Below are positions 48,354 to 55,980 of a stretch of DNA of 58,403 bases, one piece after another; the stretch's first letter is position 1; every line of letters starts with the position of its first letter. Origin of the DNA: JBHPHI01 sp042569595. GTDB taxonomy: Bacteria > Patescibacteriota > Microgenomatia > UBA1400 > 2-01-FULL-45-11. The stretch lies in contig JBHPHI010000003.1 in the NCBI GenBank assembly GCA_042569595.1, positions 1-58,403 on the forward strand, in the 5' to 3' direction. The translations under genes were made by a program, and so were the position numbers. The notes under the pieces were generated by a model. The model saw nothing but the letters and a program-made list of their open reading frames with translations, had not been told where the DNA came from and ran no database searches.

Positions 48354-49056
48354 TTCCAATATCCTCGCCTGAAACCACTCTTTTAAGATTTCCGTTTTTA
48401 AACAAGTTAAATACGTAAATTGGAATGTTGTTGTCCATACAGAGACTTAGGGCTGCAGTGTCCATGACCTGAACACCGTCTTGGCTGATGGCGTCTATGT
48501 AAGACAGTTTGTCATATCGTTTTGCGTCATCAAATTTCATTGGGTCTTTATCGTAAACTCCGTCCACCTTTGTCGCCTTTATTAAGATTTCACAATTCAA
48601 TTCCAATGCTCTCAAGGCTGCTCCTGAGTCCGTAGTAAAGTAAGGGCTGCCTGTTCCTGCTGCGAGGATGACTACTCTACCTTTTTCCATATGTCTTAAA
48701 GATCTTCTTCTAATGAATGGTTCTGCTACTTCTTGCATCTGGATTGCTGATTGAACTCTAGTATCAACACCTGCTTTTTCTAAAGCGTCCTGAACAGCAA
48801 GTGAGTTCATTATGGTGGCCAACATGCCCATATAGTCTGCAGTAGCTCTGTCTATGCCCTGTTGAGCGGCTGATAAACCCCTGAAAATGTTACCTGCTCC
48901 GATAACTAAAGCAACTTGAACTCCGAATTCTCGAATGCTTTTTATTTCTTCTGCTACATTTTTTGCTGCGTCTGGGGAAATACCATACTCTTTATCGCCT
49001 AGAAGGGACTCGCCACCGATTTTTAGAAGGATTCTTTTGTATTTAGGTTCTGCCAT
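48340..49056 (-). CDS. pyrH: Uridylate (UMP) kinase
   Basis: 238 residues. Phosphorylates UMP to UDP in pyrimidine synthesis. It has the amino-acid-kinase fold with LKIGGESL near the start, VIGAGNIFRG, the GMLATIMNSLAVQD helix, GTGSPYFTTDSGAALRALEL, and the VDGVYDKDP segment of UMP kinases. The start ATG 49056 has TAAGAT 6 nt upstream and no Shine-Dalgarno. The stop overlaps the M23 gene stop region. Confidence 0.96.
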   Translation of the reverse strand: MAEPKYKRILLKIGGESLLGDKEYGISPDAAKNVAEEIKSIREFGVQVALVIGAGNIFRGLSAAQQGIDRATADYMGMLATIMNSLAVQDALEKAGVDTRVQSAIQMQEVAEPFIRRRSLRHMEKGRVVILAAGTGSPYFTTDSGAALRALELNCEILIKATKVDGVYDKDPMKFDDAKRYDKLSYIDAISQDGVQVMDTAALSLCMDNNIPIYVFNLFKNGNLKRVVSGEDIGTIVR

Positions 49057-49062
49057 AAATCT

Positions 49063-49068
49063 ATCTTA
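49063..49068 (-). promoter_or_regulatory. Leaderless-type -10 of pyrH
   Basis: TAAGAT ends 6 nt before the ATG at 49056; no Shine-Dalgarno. Confidence 0.4.
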
Positions 49069-49106
49069 ACGGATTTTATCAAGTAAGCATCTGGTTTACA
49101 AGGGAT

Positions 49107-49679
49107 TTATTGGAATAGTTCTCCAAGCGTGAGTCCAAAAGTTGAGGTGAGAGTGTATTTAATAAACGATCCCATCCATGTTGCAAAAAAGAATTGAAAA
49201 TACGTAATCCCTAAAGCTCCCGACATAATTCCAGCAAGATCAAATAAAGGATTTGGAATGCTGGCTAGAAACACTATTCCCCAATATCCATATTTATCGA
49301 TTTGATTTTTTATTTTTTTGTACGTGTCCGACTTTTCTACGACAATGTTTCCACCCAGGCCCACAAAATAACCAACAGACTCCCCAAGTGCGGCCCCAAG
49401 AGAGGCTATTAATCCGACCATGATTGGGTTTAGTGCTGCTCCTAGCGCTGCTGTGGTTATGAGGACTGGAGTAGGTAAAAATAAGGTTGCATTACCAATG
49501 AGACTAATTATAAATATCCCCATGTATCCGTAATTTTTGAACTGATGAATATAATCTCTGCTGAAAATAATTGCAATAGAAATGGCGATTGCCAAAATCG
49601 TAGACAATAGTTTGTATTTTTTTTGAGACTTTTCTCTGCTTTTGTCTGTGATGGTGGTTTTTGTCTTTTTCTTTGTCAT
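49107..49679 (-). CDS. VTT-domain (DedA/SNARE-associated) membrane protein
   Basis: 190 residues. A basic N-terminus is followed by about five to six membrane segments. The middle matches the VTT/DedA pattern: YGYMGIFIISLIGNATLFLPTP, an AALGAALGESVGYFVGLGG re-entrant-type segment and IPNPLFDLAGIMSGAL. Members help flip polyprenyl-phosphate or phospholipids. The start overlaps the upstream gene by 1 nt at the TAATG-type junction, so the two are co-transcribed. Confidence 0.85.
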   Translation of the reverse strand: MTKKKTKTTITDKSREKSQKKYKLLSTILAIAISIAIIFSRDYIHQFKNYGYMGIFIISLIGNATLFLPTPVLITTAALGAALNPIMVGLIASLGAALGESVGYFVGLGGNIVVEKSDTYKKIKNQIDKYGYWGIVFLASIPNPLFDLAGIMSGALGITYFQFFFATWMGSFIKYTLTSTFGLTLGELFQ

Positions 49680-49990
49680 TATTTACTCAAGGTAAGAGGG
49701 ATTAAAAATCCAAATGTCATGGTAATTGTAATTATGAACAGAGGTAGTTGAAACCATAAAATCGGTTTTTTGTGTTGTTTGGTTCTGATGGCAATAGAAA
49801 ATACATAAAGATATAAAGAAGCCCCCACCAACCCCGACAAACTAGTAACCCCTGATGAAAATCTGAAAAAAATATATGCGGCTTTTGGTTGGAAAAATCT
49901 TACAAGAAAAACTGGATGGAGAAATAGTACAAAAAATAATACTACCCAGCCCATTAGAGCTAAACTTGTGATTTGAATTTTTTTAGTCAT
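49679..49990 (-). CDS. Small three-helix membrane protein
   Basis: 103 residues with three hydrophobic helices and a basic N-terminus. No family is recognised. It is upstream of and touching the VTT gene. TACAAT lies 12 nt before the ATG. Function unknown. Confidence 0.6.
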   Translation of the reverse strand: MTKKIQITSLALMGWVVLFFVLFLHPVFLVRFFQPKAAYIFFRFSSGVTSLSGLVGASLYLYVFSIAIRTKQHKKPILWFQLPLFIITITMTFGFLIPLTLSK

Positions 49991-50018
49991 TTTCTAAAGA
50001 TTATTGTAGCAATCTGGT

Positions 50019-50780
50019 TCACACCAATTGATCAACTTCTTTTCTTCTTTGCCCTAGAAGCTGCCTTGCTTTATCTTTGCCTTTTAGAGTAATAAAGTAT
50101 CCGTCAATATCTTTTTCTAGATTTTCTAAGTAAGTTTGTGGCTCTACGCCCTTTCTAACAGTGTCTTGCCAGAAATTTTGATGAGTATACGACCATAAAT
50201 GGTCTAGGTCTGCCAGCAGTTGAACTTCTTTGGGTGTTTCTCCATTTTGTTTTATTTCCCAAGGGATGTCGTGAAGACGAACGCTTTTTAAGATGAGTTC
50301 TTTTTCATGATCTGGAAGCGGGTATTCGTTTAAAATTTCTTTGGAAATCTTTTCTCCCTCAACAGCATGCTTGGTCTTTGGTTTTGAAGCCTCGTCCGAA
50401 AGTTCAAGCACTCCCTGCACACCAAGACTGCTAGTAATTTCTACGTCTGACAATTTATCCCAGCCTACATCATGAAGAATAAGTGATATTGCTAATACTT
50501 TTTTATTAATTTCTTCTCCTTGAGATAACTCATCTAAAAATCCTAAGCATATGGCTGTGTGTACGTCTGTGGTTCTTTTTGATAGTTTTGGTAGAATTTT
50601 TTGAAAAAAATCTTTGTATTCTTCTGGAATGTGTTCAAAGTACTTATCGTTCCAGGGAATATATGCAAGAAAATGTAAGTCCTTTTGGGAAACTGTTTTT
50701 GATTCTGGAAAGATTAAGGTAATATCTTCTGGAATTTGATATTTTTTTCCATCAGGAGTAGTAATGTTTTTGAACTTCAT
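50019..50780 (-). CDS. HD-domain phosphohydrolase
   Basis: 253 residues. The HD pair is in LILHDVGWDKLSD (about 107-119), with earlier and later His/Asp ligands in VHTAICLGF, KHAVEGEK, VRLHDIPWE and ADLDHLWSY, the layout of metal-dependent HD hydrolases acting on nucleotides or signalling phosphates. The exact substrate is unknown. The TAGAAT box 9 nt before the ATG sits immediately after the terminator of the next cluster upstream. Confidence 0.8.
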   Translation of the reverse strand: MKFKNITTPDGKKYQIPEDITLIFPESKTVSQKDLHFLAYIPWNDKYFEHIPEEYKDFFQKILPKLSKRTTDVHTAICLGFLDELSQGEEINKKVLAISLILHDVGWDKLSDVEITSSLGVQGVLELSDEASKPKTKHAVEGEKISKEILNEYPLPDHEKELILKSVRLHDIPWEIKQNGETPKEVQLLADLDHLWSYTHQNFWQDTVRKGVEPQTYLENLEKDIDGYFITLKGKDKARQLLGQRRKEVDQLV

Positions 50781-50798
50781 AATGACCGTATTCTAACA

Positions 50799-50826
50799 AA
50801 AAAGCTCCCGTAGTACTCCAGGAGCT
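50799..50826 (-). terminator. Rho-independent terminator of the 50840 gene
   Basis: On the minus strand AGCTCC...GGAGCT forms a 6-bp stem followed by TTTTTTGTT, 14 nt after the stop of the 50840-51316 gene. Confidence 0.75.
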
Positions 50827-50839
50827 ATTTGTTAGCTTT

Positions 50840-51316
50840 TTACCTTCCAAAGTGTTTTCCCATTCCTTTTCCACGACCCCTTTGTTTCGCCCAATCAATC
50901 TTGGCTTGAATGTCTTCTTCTGATAAACCCATCTCTCTCATGTGTTCTTTTCTGGCTTCGAGTCTATACTCTCTCCATTCTTCTATGGTTTTATCTGAGT
51001 CTTCGGCAATATCCCTAGGTTTTTCACCATTTTCGAGCCTTGATCGAACCTCTTCAATGTCCATGCCGAAAAAATCAGCTAGAGTCTGGAGTCTTTCTTC
51101 CATGTGGGTAGCTCTATGTTCTTCTCTTTTTTGAATCTCTTCTGGAGAAAGGTTTTGAAGTCTTTTGCCCCATGCTGGAGCGTCACCCTGCAACCCTACT
51201 TCGCTTTTGTCTTTTGCTTGATCAAATGGCCAGAAGGCTCCTACAAGCTTTGGGGTGGACAAACCTACAACAACAAGACTTAAAAGGCTAAGTGTTGCTA
51301 CGTTTTTCTTATTCAT
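50840..51316 (-). CDS. Small secreted helical protein of the ECF cluster (DUF2680/CpxP-like)
   Basis: 158 residues. It has a signal peptide (about 1-27, ending LVGA) and then a charged, fully helical body with two LxPEEIQKREE-type motifs, one in NLSPEEIQKR and one in LSEEDIQAKIDWAK, and a basic GRGKGMGKHFGR tail. This resembles DUF2680 and, loosely, CpxP/Spy envelope-stress chaperones. The start is set by a very strong Shine-Dalgarno (AAAGGAGGTGA). A promoter-like element shared with the sigma gene lies just upstream. A stress-sensor or chaperone role is inference. Confidence 0.75.
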   Translation of the reverse strand: MNKKNVATLSLLSLVVVGLSTPKLVGAFWPFDQAKDKSEVGLQGDAPAWGKRLQNLSPEEIQKREEHRATHMEERLQTLADFFGMDIEEVRSRLENGEKPRDIAEDSDKTIEEWREYRLEARKEHMREMGLSEEDIQAKIDWAKQRGRGKGMGKHFGR

Positions 51317-51339
51317 TTATTTCACCTCCTTTCTACATG

Positions 51340-51368
51340 TAATACAAAGAAGGCTGCAAAATCTTTCA
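51340..51368 (-). promoter_or_regulatory. Candidate ECF-sigma promoter of the 50840 gene
   Basis: On the minus strand TGAAAGA, 10 nt, then TTCTTTGTATTA. The same two elements occur, with 11 nt between, upstream of the sigma gene (52738-52767) and nowhere else I noticed. It lies 24 nt before the ATG at 51316. Confidence 0.55.
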
Positions 51369-51384
51369 GTTTAGGTGCTTGAAA

Positions 51385-52173
51385 TTATTTACGAAGGGGC
51401 GTGGGACGATGAGCTCCTTTTACTCTTGGTCTTGGGAGGGCGCTACCGGAAGATGGTTTGATTTGTTTTTTCCACATCATTCTGCCTTTGTGAATTCCTT
51501 GAGCATATATGACGCCTTCGTAGTATTTGCCCACGACTCCCACTCTGTCTCCGACTTGAAATTTTTCATCACCAGGGATTATTGTATTTTCATCCCAATA
51601 AACTGGAATCGATGTTTCTGAGGTGGGTTTTTGAATTTCTATATGATCTTGATGCACGCTAATTACTTCCCCCATAATTACGTTTTCTTTTGAAAACTCT
51701 TGTTTATATAAAGGTTTTAAGGTTCTTAATTTTTCTAACCTGTCACTTGCTCCGAATTTATCGATAATAAAAGCCATTACGATGACGGATCCCACTATTG
51801 CAAAAATAATTCCTAAAAAGTTTTTCTTGTAAGAAATATCGTACTTTTTCAAAAGCCAAGCTCCTAAAGAAATGCTGAGGATTGAAACTAGCGTGAGCCC
51901 GAATGGAAATATTCTAAGAAATGCTGGTCCACCTACGATTCCTAGTCGTAAAAACCCCATCGGGTTTTGGGTGCGAATATGGAACATAGAGATGGATAAA
52001 AAGAGTAAAGCTAAGAGAATGGTGGATGTGATCCCGGCACCCAACAAAACTGACCCAACTACAAAATATGCCTTGGGTTTCATCTTTACTTCTTCTGATT
52101 TTATTTTTGACATCACGTCTTTGGTGATGCTTTGTGGTCTTTTGGTTTTTTTGGAAGTTTTTGTTTTACTCAT
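51385..52173 (-). CDS. Membrane protein with C-terminal DUF5666-like domain, in the sigma operon
   Basis: 262 residues from ATG 52173, which overlaps the sigma gene stop by 8 bp (ATGAGTAA) and has AAGGAGG upstream. Four membrane helices (about 35-145) are followed by a small beta domain (about 165-240) with VIMGEVISVHQDHIEIQ and GDRVGVVGKYYEGVIYAQ, like the OB-type DUF5666, and a basic tail. Its place directly after an ECF sigma gene makes it a possible anti-sigma factor, but no zinc or ASD motif is visible, so this is unproven. Confidence 0.7.
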   Translation of the reverse strand: MSKTKTSKKTKRPQSITKDVMSKIKSEEVKMKPKAYFVVGSVLLGAGITSTILLALLFLSISMFHIRTQNPMGFLRLGIVGGPAFLRIFPFGLTLVSILSISLGAWLLKKYDISYKKNFLGIIFAIVGSVIVMAFIIDKFGASDRLEKLRTLKPLYKQEFSKENVIMGEVISVHQDHIEIQKPTSETSIPVYWDENTIIPGDEKFQVGDRVGVVGKYYEGVIYAQGIHKGRMMWKKQIKPSSGSALPRPRVKGAHRPTPLRK

Positions 52174-52726
52174 GACCACCTCCTTCTTGGATAATAGTTT
52201 TTAATAATTTTTTACCTCTGTTTATTTTTGTGCCCACAGTTCCTGAGGGCATTCTTAATATATCGCTAATTTCTTCATAAGATCTTTCCTCAAGAAAAAA
52301 TAGAGTCATGACGGATTTGTAACCTATGGGTAATTTGCCCACTGCTTTTCTTACCATGTTTTTCAACTCTTCTTTTGAGTATTCATCTTCAATATTCTGT
52401 GTTGATTCTACTTTTTTCCAATATTCTTGATCTAAATTAATTATCCTGTTGTTTTTTTTCGCTGCGTTTATGGCCTGATTATGAGTAATGCGATAAATCC
52501 AGCTGCTAAATTTCTTTTTAGTATCGAATCCGAATAAATTTTTATAAGCATTTATAAAAGCTGTCTGAACTACGTCTTCGGCTAAATCCAAATCGTTAAT
52601 TAGGTACTGCGCATACCGCAATAGCTTTTCTTGATATCGATTGACTAGGTGGACGTAAAGCTCTTGGTCTTTGCTTCTAACAAGAACCACCACCTCTTCG
52701 TCTGTGAGAGAGTTTATTTGTTTCAT
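52166..52726 (-). CDS. ECF-family RNA polymerase sigma factor
   Basis: 186 residues. Region 2 spans about 22-95 with DLAEDVVQTAFINAYKNL (2.2) and FSSWIYRITHN (2.3-2.4). Region 4 spans about 125-180 with LPIGYKSVMTLFFLEERSYEE, then the ISDILRMPSGTVGTKINRGKK helix-turn-helix. The match to group IV (ECF) sigma factors is clear. It probably drives its own gene and the 50840 gene through the shared TGAAAGA/TTTGTATTA elements. It overlaps the membrane-protein gene. Confidence 0.93.
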   Translation of the reverse strand: MKQINSLTDEEVVVLVRSKDQELYVHLVNRYQEKLLRYAQYLINDLDLAEDVVQTAFINAYKNLFGFDTKKKFSSWIYRITHNQAINAAKKNNRIINLDQEYWKKVESTQNIEDEYSKEELKNMVRKAVGKLPIGYKSVMTLFFLEERSYEEISDILRMPSGTVGTKINRGKKLLKTIIQEGGGHE

Positions 52727-52737
52727 TGGCTAATAAA

Positions 52738-52767
52738 TAATACAAAGAAAGTGAAGGTTTTCTTTCA
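52738..52767 (-). promoter_or_regulatory. Candidate ECF-sigma autoregulatory promoter
   Basis: On the minus strand TGAAAGA, 11 nt, then TTCTTTGTATTA, 11 nt before the sigma start. It matches the element at 51340-51368. Confidence 0.55.
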
Positions 52768-52772
52768 TTTTG

Positions 52773-53141
52773 TTATGGACACTCGCTTCTGAAATATTCC
52801 CACTCATCACACTCTTGCCCCGATTCTATAATACAAACTCCCCTAACACCCCCTTCTCCTGCTTCATAACGAAGTGTGCCGTTTTGATCTAAGCAGTAAA
52901 TGGCGGCTGGATTCGCAAGACCAGCTGGCGTAGCAGAGTCTGTCGATTCTTTTATTTCCTCCCGAATCTCTTCTTTTTGTTCGCCTTTACATCCTGTTTC
53001 TGGTGGTGGGTCTTTTGGATTGCCGTGCTTGATCCATTCTCCCTCTTGACAAATCCAGGTGTCTTCGCTGCCGCCAAATAAAAATCTTGCTGCAAATAGG
53101 CTTAAAATAATCAGTCCCAATATTAGAATGGTTTTTTTCAT
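52773..53141 (-). CDS. Lipid- or membrane-anchored DUF333-type protein
   Basis: 122 residues. N-terminal hydrophobic anchor (about 4-22), a WICQEGEWIKHGNPKDPP segment, an acidic linker, then a DUF333-like domain (about 78-122) with ANPAAIYCLDQNGTLRYE, GVCIIESGQECDEWEYFR. DUF333 is found in small secreted proteins once called putative hemolysins. It overlaps the short gene upstream by 3 bp within an ATGA junction. Function is unknown. Confidence 0.8.
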   Translation of the reverse strand: MKKTILILGLIILSLFAARFLFGGSEDTWICQEGEWIKHGNPKDPPPETGCKGEQKEEIREEIKESTDSATPAGLANPAAIYCLDQNGTLRYEAGEGGVRGVCIIESGQECDEWEYFRSECP

Positions 53142-53311
53142 TTGAAGAGACCGTAAAGTTGAGTTGGGAGAAAAAGTCTTAGAATTGCAGTAGCTGCCGA
53201 AGTGATAATGGCTATGCGGTTAACTTTTTTCTTGTGTTTTGTTCGCCACTTTTTGAATTTTTTTATCAAGTTATTGTTGTGGATAAGTTGTGGAAAACTA
53301 TTATTTCTCAT
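53138..53311 (-). CDS. Small basic membrane peptide (57 aa)
   Basis: ATG 53311 to TGA 53138 encodes 57 residues: a basic N-terminal part (FKKWRTKHKKK) and one hydrophobic segment (IAIITSAATAILRLFLP). The stop overlaps the next gene start (ATGA), and TAAAAT lies 8 nt upstream of the ATG; both support a real gene. No family is recognised. Confidence 0.5.
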   Translation of the reverse strand: MRNNSFPQLIHNNNLIKKFKKWRTKHKKKVNRIAIITSAATAILRLFLPTQLYGLFK

Positions 53312-53338
53312 TTGAAGTTATTTTATCAAATAATTTAA

Positions 53339-55057
53339 TTAGTTATATGACTCTACCCAAACAACCCCATGCGGACTAAGGTGAGCAACTTGATTTTGGA
53401 TATGAGAATCATTTAAAGCTAAAAGGGTTTCTCCAGGATTTTTGAGAGAGATTTTGTCTTCTTGGTTGGATAAGTTGATATACACCTCAAGGTCTGGCCC
53501 GTCTAGAGAAAATCTGGCTGCAAATACGTGCTGATATGGAGTGTCTATTTTTTCTGGAATGGTGGTTGAAAAGTCTTTAATTTTTGATCTGGTGTTTAAG
53601 ATTTTTGAAATACCCTCCAAAATAACCTTCCCTTGTTCGCTATTAAGTTTTTCTTGTTGAAATGGTCCCCTATTTATATCTCTTGTGTCGTGAGATACGT
53701 CTTTGTTTCTTGGATCTTCTTTTTTTAGAAGGGTTTGTTGTTCCATGTATTTGTGGTTGTTTTCCTGGCCAATTTCGTCTCCATAGTAAATAGCTAAAGA
53801 TCCAGAAATAGAGGCTAGTAAAGCGTGGGCCATAATTACTTGTTTTTCATCATTGTCTAAAAAACTAGCTGTTCTTCCAGCCACTCCAAACCCCTCAGAA
53901 AATGACAATCCTCTTGCAGTAAGGTCTTCATATAAAACTAGCCTTGTGTCTTCGTCTATAAAATCAAGCATTATTTGATCGTGGTTTCTTAAAAACATTA
54001 TCCACTGCGCCCAATCTGGAATTTTTTTTGTTTCATCTAACGCATCCCAAATGTGCTGGGGATTTTTTCCCACTATTGAGGCCCAAAGAGCGCCGTTTAA
54101 ATGAAAGTTGTAGGCAAGCTCAGACTCAATATGGTCACTGGAGCCAAAATATTTCTTGGTTATTTCTACAGGCTGAACAGCCTCTACTAAAAATGCACTG
54201 TTTGGGGCGGTTAGTTTATTGACTTGATGAAGAGATTTGACCAAAACGTGAGTAGATTCTGTAGTATCCGTTTCCCCTACAAACACATTTTTTCCAATGT
54301 GGGGAATTGCGTCTAGTCTGAAGCTGGCACCTTTTTTGTTCCAATGGATTAAAATTCGAGAGAACTCCTTGAATACCTGGGGGTTGTGCCAATCTAAATC
54401 TATTTGATGGGGATAGAAAGTATGAAAATACCAATAACCATCTTTGGCTTGCTCCCAATGAGGTATTGGCCCTGCCTGTTCGGGAAAAACTATTCTCATT
54501 TTCACCTGTTTACCATTTAGAACATATTCTGCCCAAACACCTTTGTCGTTGGTGAATTTTCGTAAAAAATCTGGTTTGCTGGCGGTATGTGTGTAAAAAT
54601 TTCTGTATTTTTCATCTCCGTTTACAGCCTTTTGAAACCACTCGTGTTGGACTGATGTGTGGTTTGAAACAATATCCATAAGAACTTGGGTGTTTTTTTC
54701 TTTCGCTGAGGTTAGTAATTTTTCAAAAGAGTTGTTTCCTCCTAAATTGTCCCTAACTTTCAAGTAATCAGAAACATCAAAGCCTGCGTCAATCATGGGA
54801 GACTCTAAGAAAGGCAGGATGTGAATGGCGTTGCAGCCTAGGTTTTTGATGTGATCTAATTTTTGTGTGAGAGCGGCTAGGCTGTTTTCTTTTGAAAATA
54901 CTTCTGCGTAGGTAACGTAAATTTGAGAATTTTTGTACCATTCAATATTTTTTTCATCTAGGTGTTTTGAGGGAACTAACTCTGGCTTTAGTTCTTCAAC
55001 TATTTCACCAGCTTCTTTTGGATAAATTTGCTTTAACAGCTCTTCTAAAACCTGCAT
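53339..55057 (-). CDS. GH13-family alpha-amylase-like enzyme (TreS/amylosucrase-like)
   Basis: 572 residues. GH13 barrel with region I MDIVSNHTS (D128-H133), region II FRLDAIPHI (nucleophile D249), region III FLVEAV (general acid E292) and region IV LRNHDQI (D360). GYWYFHTFYPHQIDLDW and the following NPQVFKE resemble trehalose synthase and sucrose/maltose transglucosylases rather than endo-amylases. No signal peptide is seen, so it acts in the cytosol on small alpha-glucosides; the exact product cannot be read. A beta C-domain ends near 572. Confidence 0.9.
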   Translation of the reverse strand: MQVLEELLKQIYPKEAGEIVEELKPELVPSKHLDEKNIEWYKNSQIYVTYAEVFSKENSLAALTQKLDHIKNLGCNAIHILPFLESPMIDAGFDVSDYLKVRDNLGGNNSFEKLLTSAKEKNTQVLMDIVSNHTSVQHEWFQKAVNGDEKYRNFYTHTASKPDFLRKFTNDKGVWAEYVLNGKQVKMRIVFPEQAGPIPHWEQAKDGYWYFHTFYPHQIDLDWHNPQVFKEFSRILIHWNKKGASFRLDAIPHIGKNVFVGETDTTESTHVLVKSLHQVNKLTAPNSAFLVEAVQPVEITKKYFGSSDHIESELAYNFHLNGALWASIVGKNPQHIWDALDETKKIPDWAQWIMFLRNHDQIMLDFIDEDTRLVLYEDLTARGLSFSEGFGVAGRTASFLDNDEKQVIMAHALLASISGSLAIYYGDEIGQENNHKYMEQQTLLKKEDPRNKDVSHDTRDINRGPFQQEKLNSEQGKVILEGISKILNTRSKIKDFSTTIPEKIDTPYQHVFAARFSLDGPDLEVYINLSNQEDKISLKNPGETLLALNDSHIQNQVAHLSPHGVVWVESYN

Positions 55058-55086
55058 GGGGTAAGTATATCCGGAAGAAGAACTAG

Positions 55087-55536
55087 TTATCTAGTGATAA
55101 GTTGTTGGCCTATTTCATCCCAACACTCTGGCACCATGGTGGTGGGAAAGTTAAAAGGGTCAATGTCCCCACACAAGACTGTGCCGTTGCCGTCTGCAGC
55201 TATTTGCCATGGTCCTGTGGTTTTGACTGCTAAAAACCATCCCCCAGCTATTTCGCCGGCAAATTTTACTAGTCCTTTGGCGTGCACGCCTGTGTTTGTT
55301 TCGATAGTGATTTGGGTATCTGCAACAGATTTGCTGTGTTTTGTAGCCATGGCTTGTTTGATCTCGTCCATATCCGTTGCTTGTGGAGCTGGAGCAAGAG
55401 TTGCTTCTGGAACTATTGTAGGTTGAGTAGTGGAAGTGGGCGTGGGAGTAGGGCCTAATTTTTTCGTGCCGAATTGATAGGCGCCTCCCGCTAAAACTAT
55501 AAGAAGTAGAATAAAAATAATAATATTCTTTGCCAT
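55087..55536 (-). CDS. Anchored secreted protein of unknown function
   Basis: 149 residues. N-terminal hydrophobic anchor (about 5-22), a Thr/Pro/Ala-rich linker (TPTPTSTTQPT), then a compact alpha/beta domain (about 55-149) containing GGWFLAVKTTGPWQI and AADGNGTVLC, with two Cys and a closing CWDEIG helix. I recall similar small domains in CPR genomes, but cannot name the family. Upstream promoter and ribosome site are weak. Confidence 0.65.
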   Translation of the reverse strand: MAKNIIIFILLLIVLAGGAYQFGTKKLGPTPTPTSTTQPTIVPEATLAPAPQATDMDEIKQAMATKHSKSVADTQITIETNTGVHAKGLVKFAGEIAGGWFLAVKTTGPWQIAADGNGTVLCGDIDPFNFPTTMVPECWDEIGQQLITR

Positions 55537-55580
55537 ATCTTCCTTTTTTATTTATTTGGGGATATTGTAGCAAAAGTTGG

Positions 55581-55907
55581 TTATTTCCAAATAGCTGCAA
55601 TGCCGGTGATGAAAATAGAAAGAATTAGAAGAAAGTAATATGAATTATTCGATAGTGTTTTTGACTTGTTTTTGACTACTAGAAAAACTATCGGCAAAAG
55701 TAGGCAGAGCTTGATGGTGACTTTGAAATGATTTACGTCTGATCCTTTTATTCCTGTGAGAATAATGCCTGTAGCTAATTGAGTCATGCTTCCATGAAGG
55801 ATGGCTTTGGTGATTTTTTTGTTTTTATCAGAAAACTGATTTGCTAGTCCACCCAATAATACAGCCAGGCCGAAAAAATTTAAAAATCGAAAGATGCTTA
55901 TGATCAT
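55581..55907 (-). CDS. Small four-helix membrane protein
   Basis: 108 residues with four hydrophobic helices and little else. TAAAAT lies 6 nt before the ATG, directly after the groEL terminator. A loose likeness to CopD-type or DUF4149 membrane proteins is possible. Function unknown. Confidence 0.65.
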   Translation of the reverse strand: MIISIFRFLNFFGLAVLLGGLANQFSDKNKKITKAILHGSMTQLATGIILTGIKGSDVNHFKVTIKLCLLLPIVFLVVKNKSKTLSNNSYYFLLILSIFITGIAAIWK

Positions 55908-55913
55908 ATGTTG

Positions 55914-55919
55914 ATTTTA
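55914..55919 (-). promoter_or_regulatory. Leaderless-type -10 of the 55581 gene
   Basis: TAAAAT ends 6 nt before the ATG at 55907 and begins just after the T run of the groEL terminator. Confidence 0.45.
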
Positions 55920-55920
55920 G

Positions 55921-55950
55921 CAAAAAGGGCCGGTCAAAACCGGCCCTTCT
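55921..55950 (-). terminator. Rho-independent terminator of groEL
   Basis: On the minus strand AAGGGCCGGT-TTTG-ACCGGCCCTT forms a perfect 10-bp GC-rich stem with a T run on its 3' side (TTTTTGC). It is the strongest terminator in the window. Confidence 0.92.
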
Positions 55951-55980
55951 TTCTTTTAATCTAATTAACTTTTTATAAAG

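Noticed and set aside
53278..53297. Two adjacent DnaA-box-like sites (TGTGGATAA and TGTGGAAAA)
   Set aside because: Only two, inside a short coding frame, and no AT-rich unwinding stretch, dnaA or dnaN nearby. Not enough for an origin.
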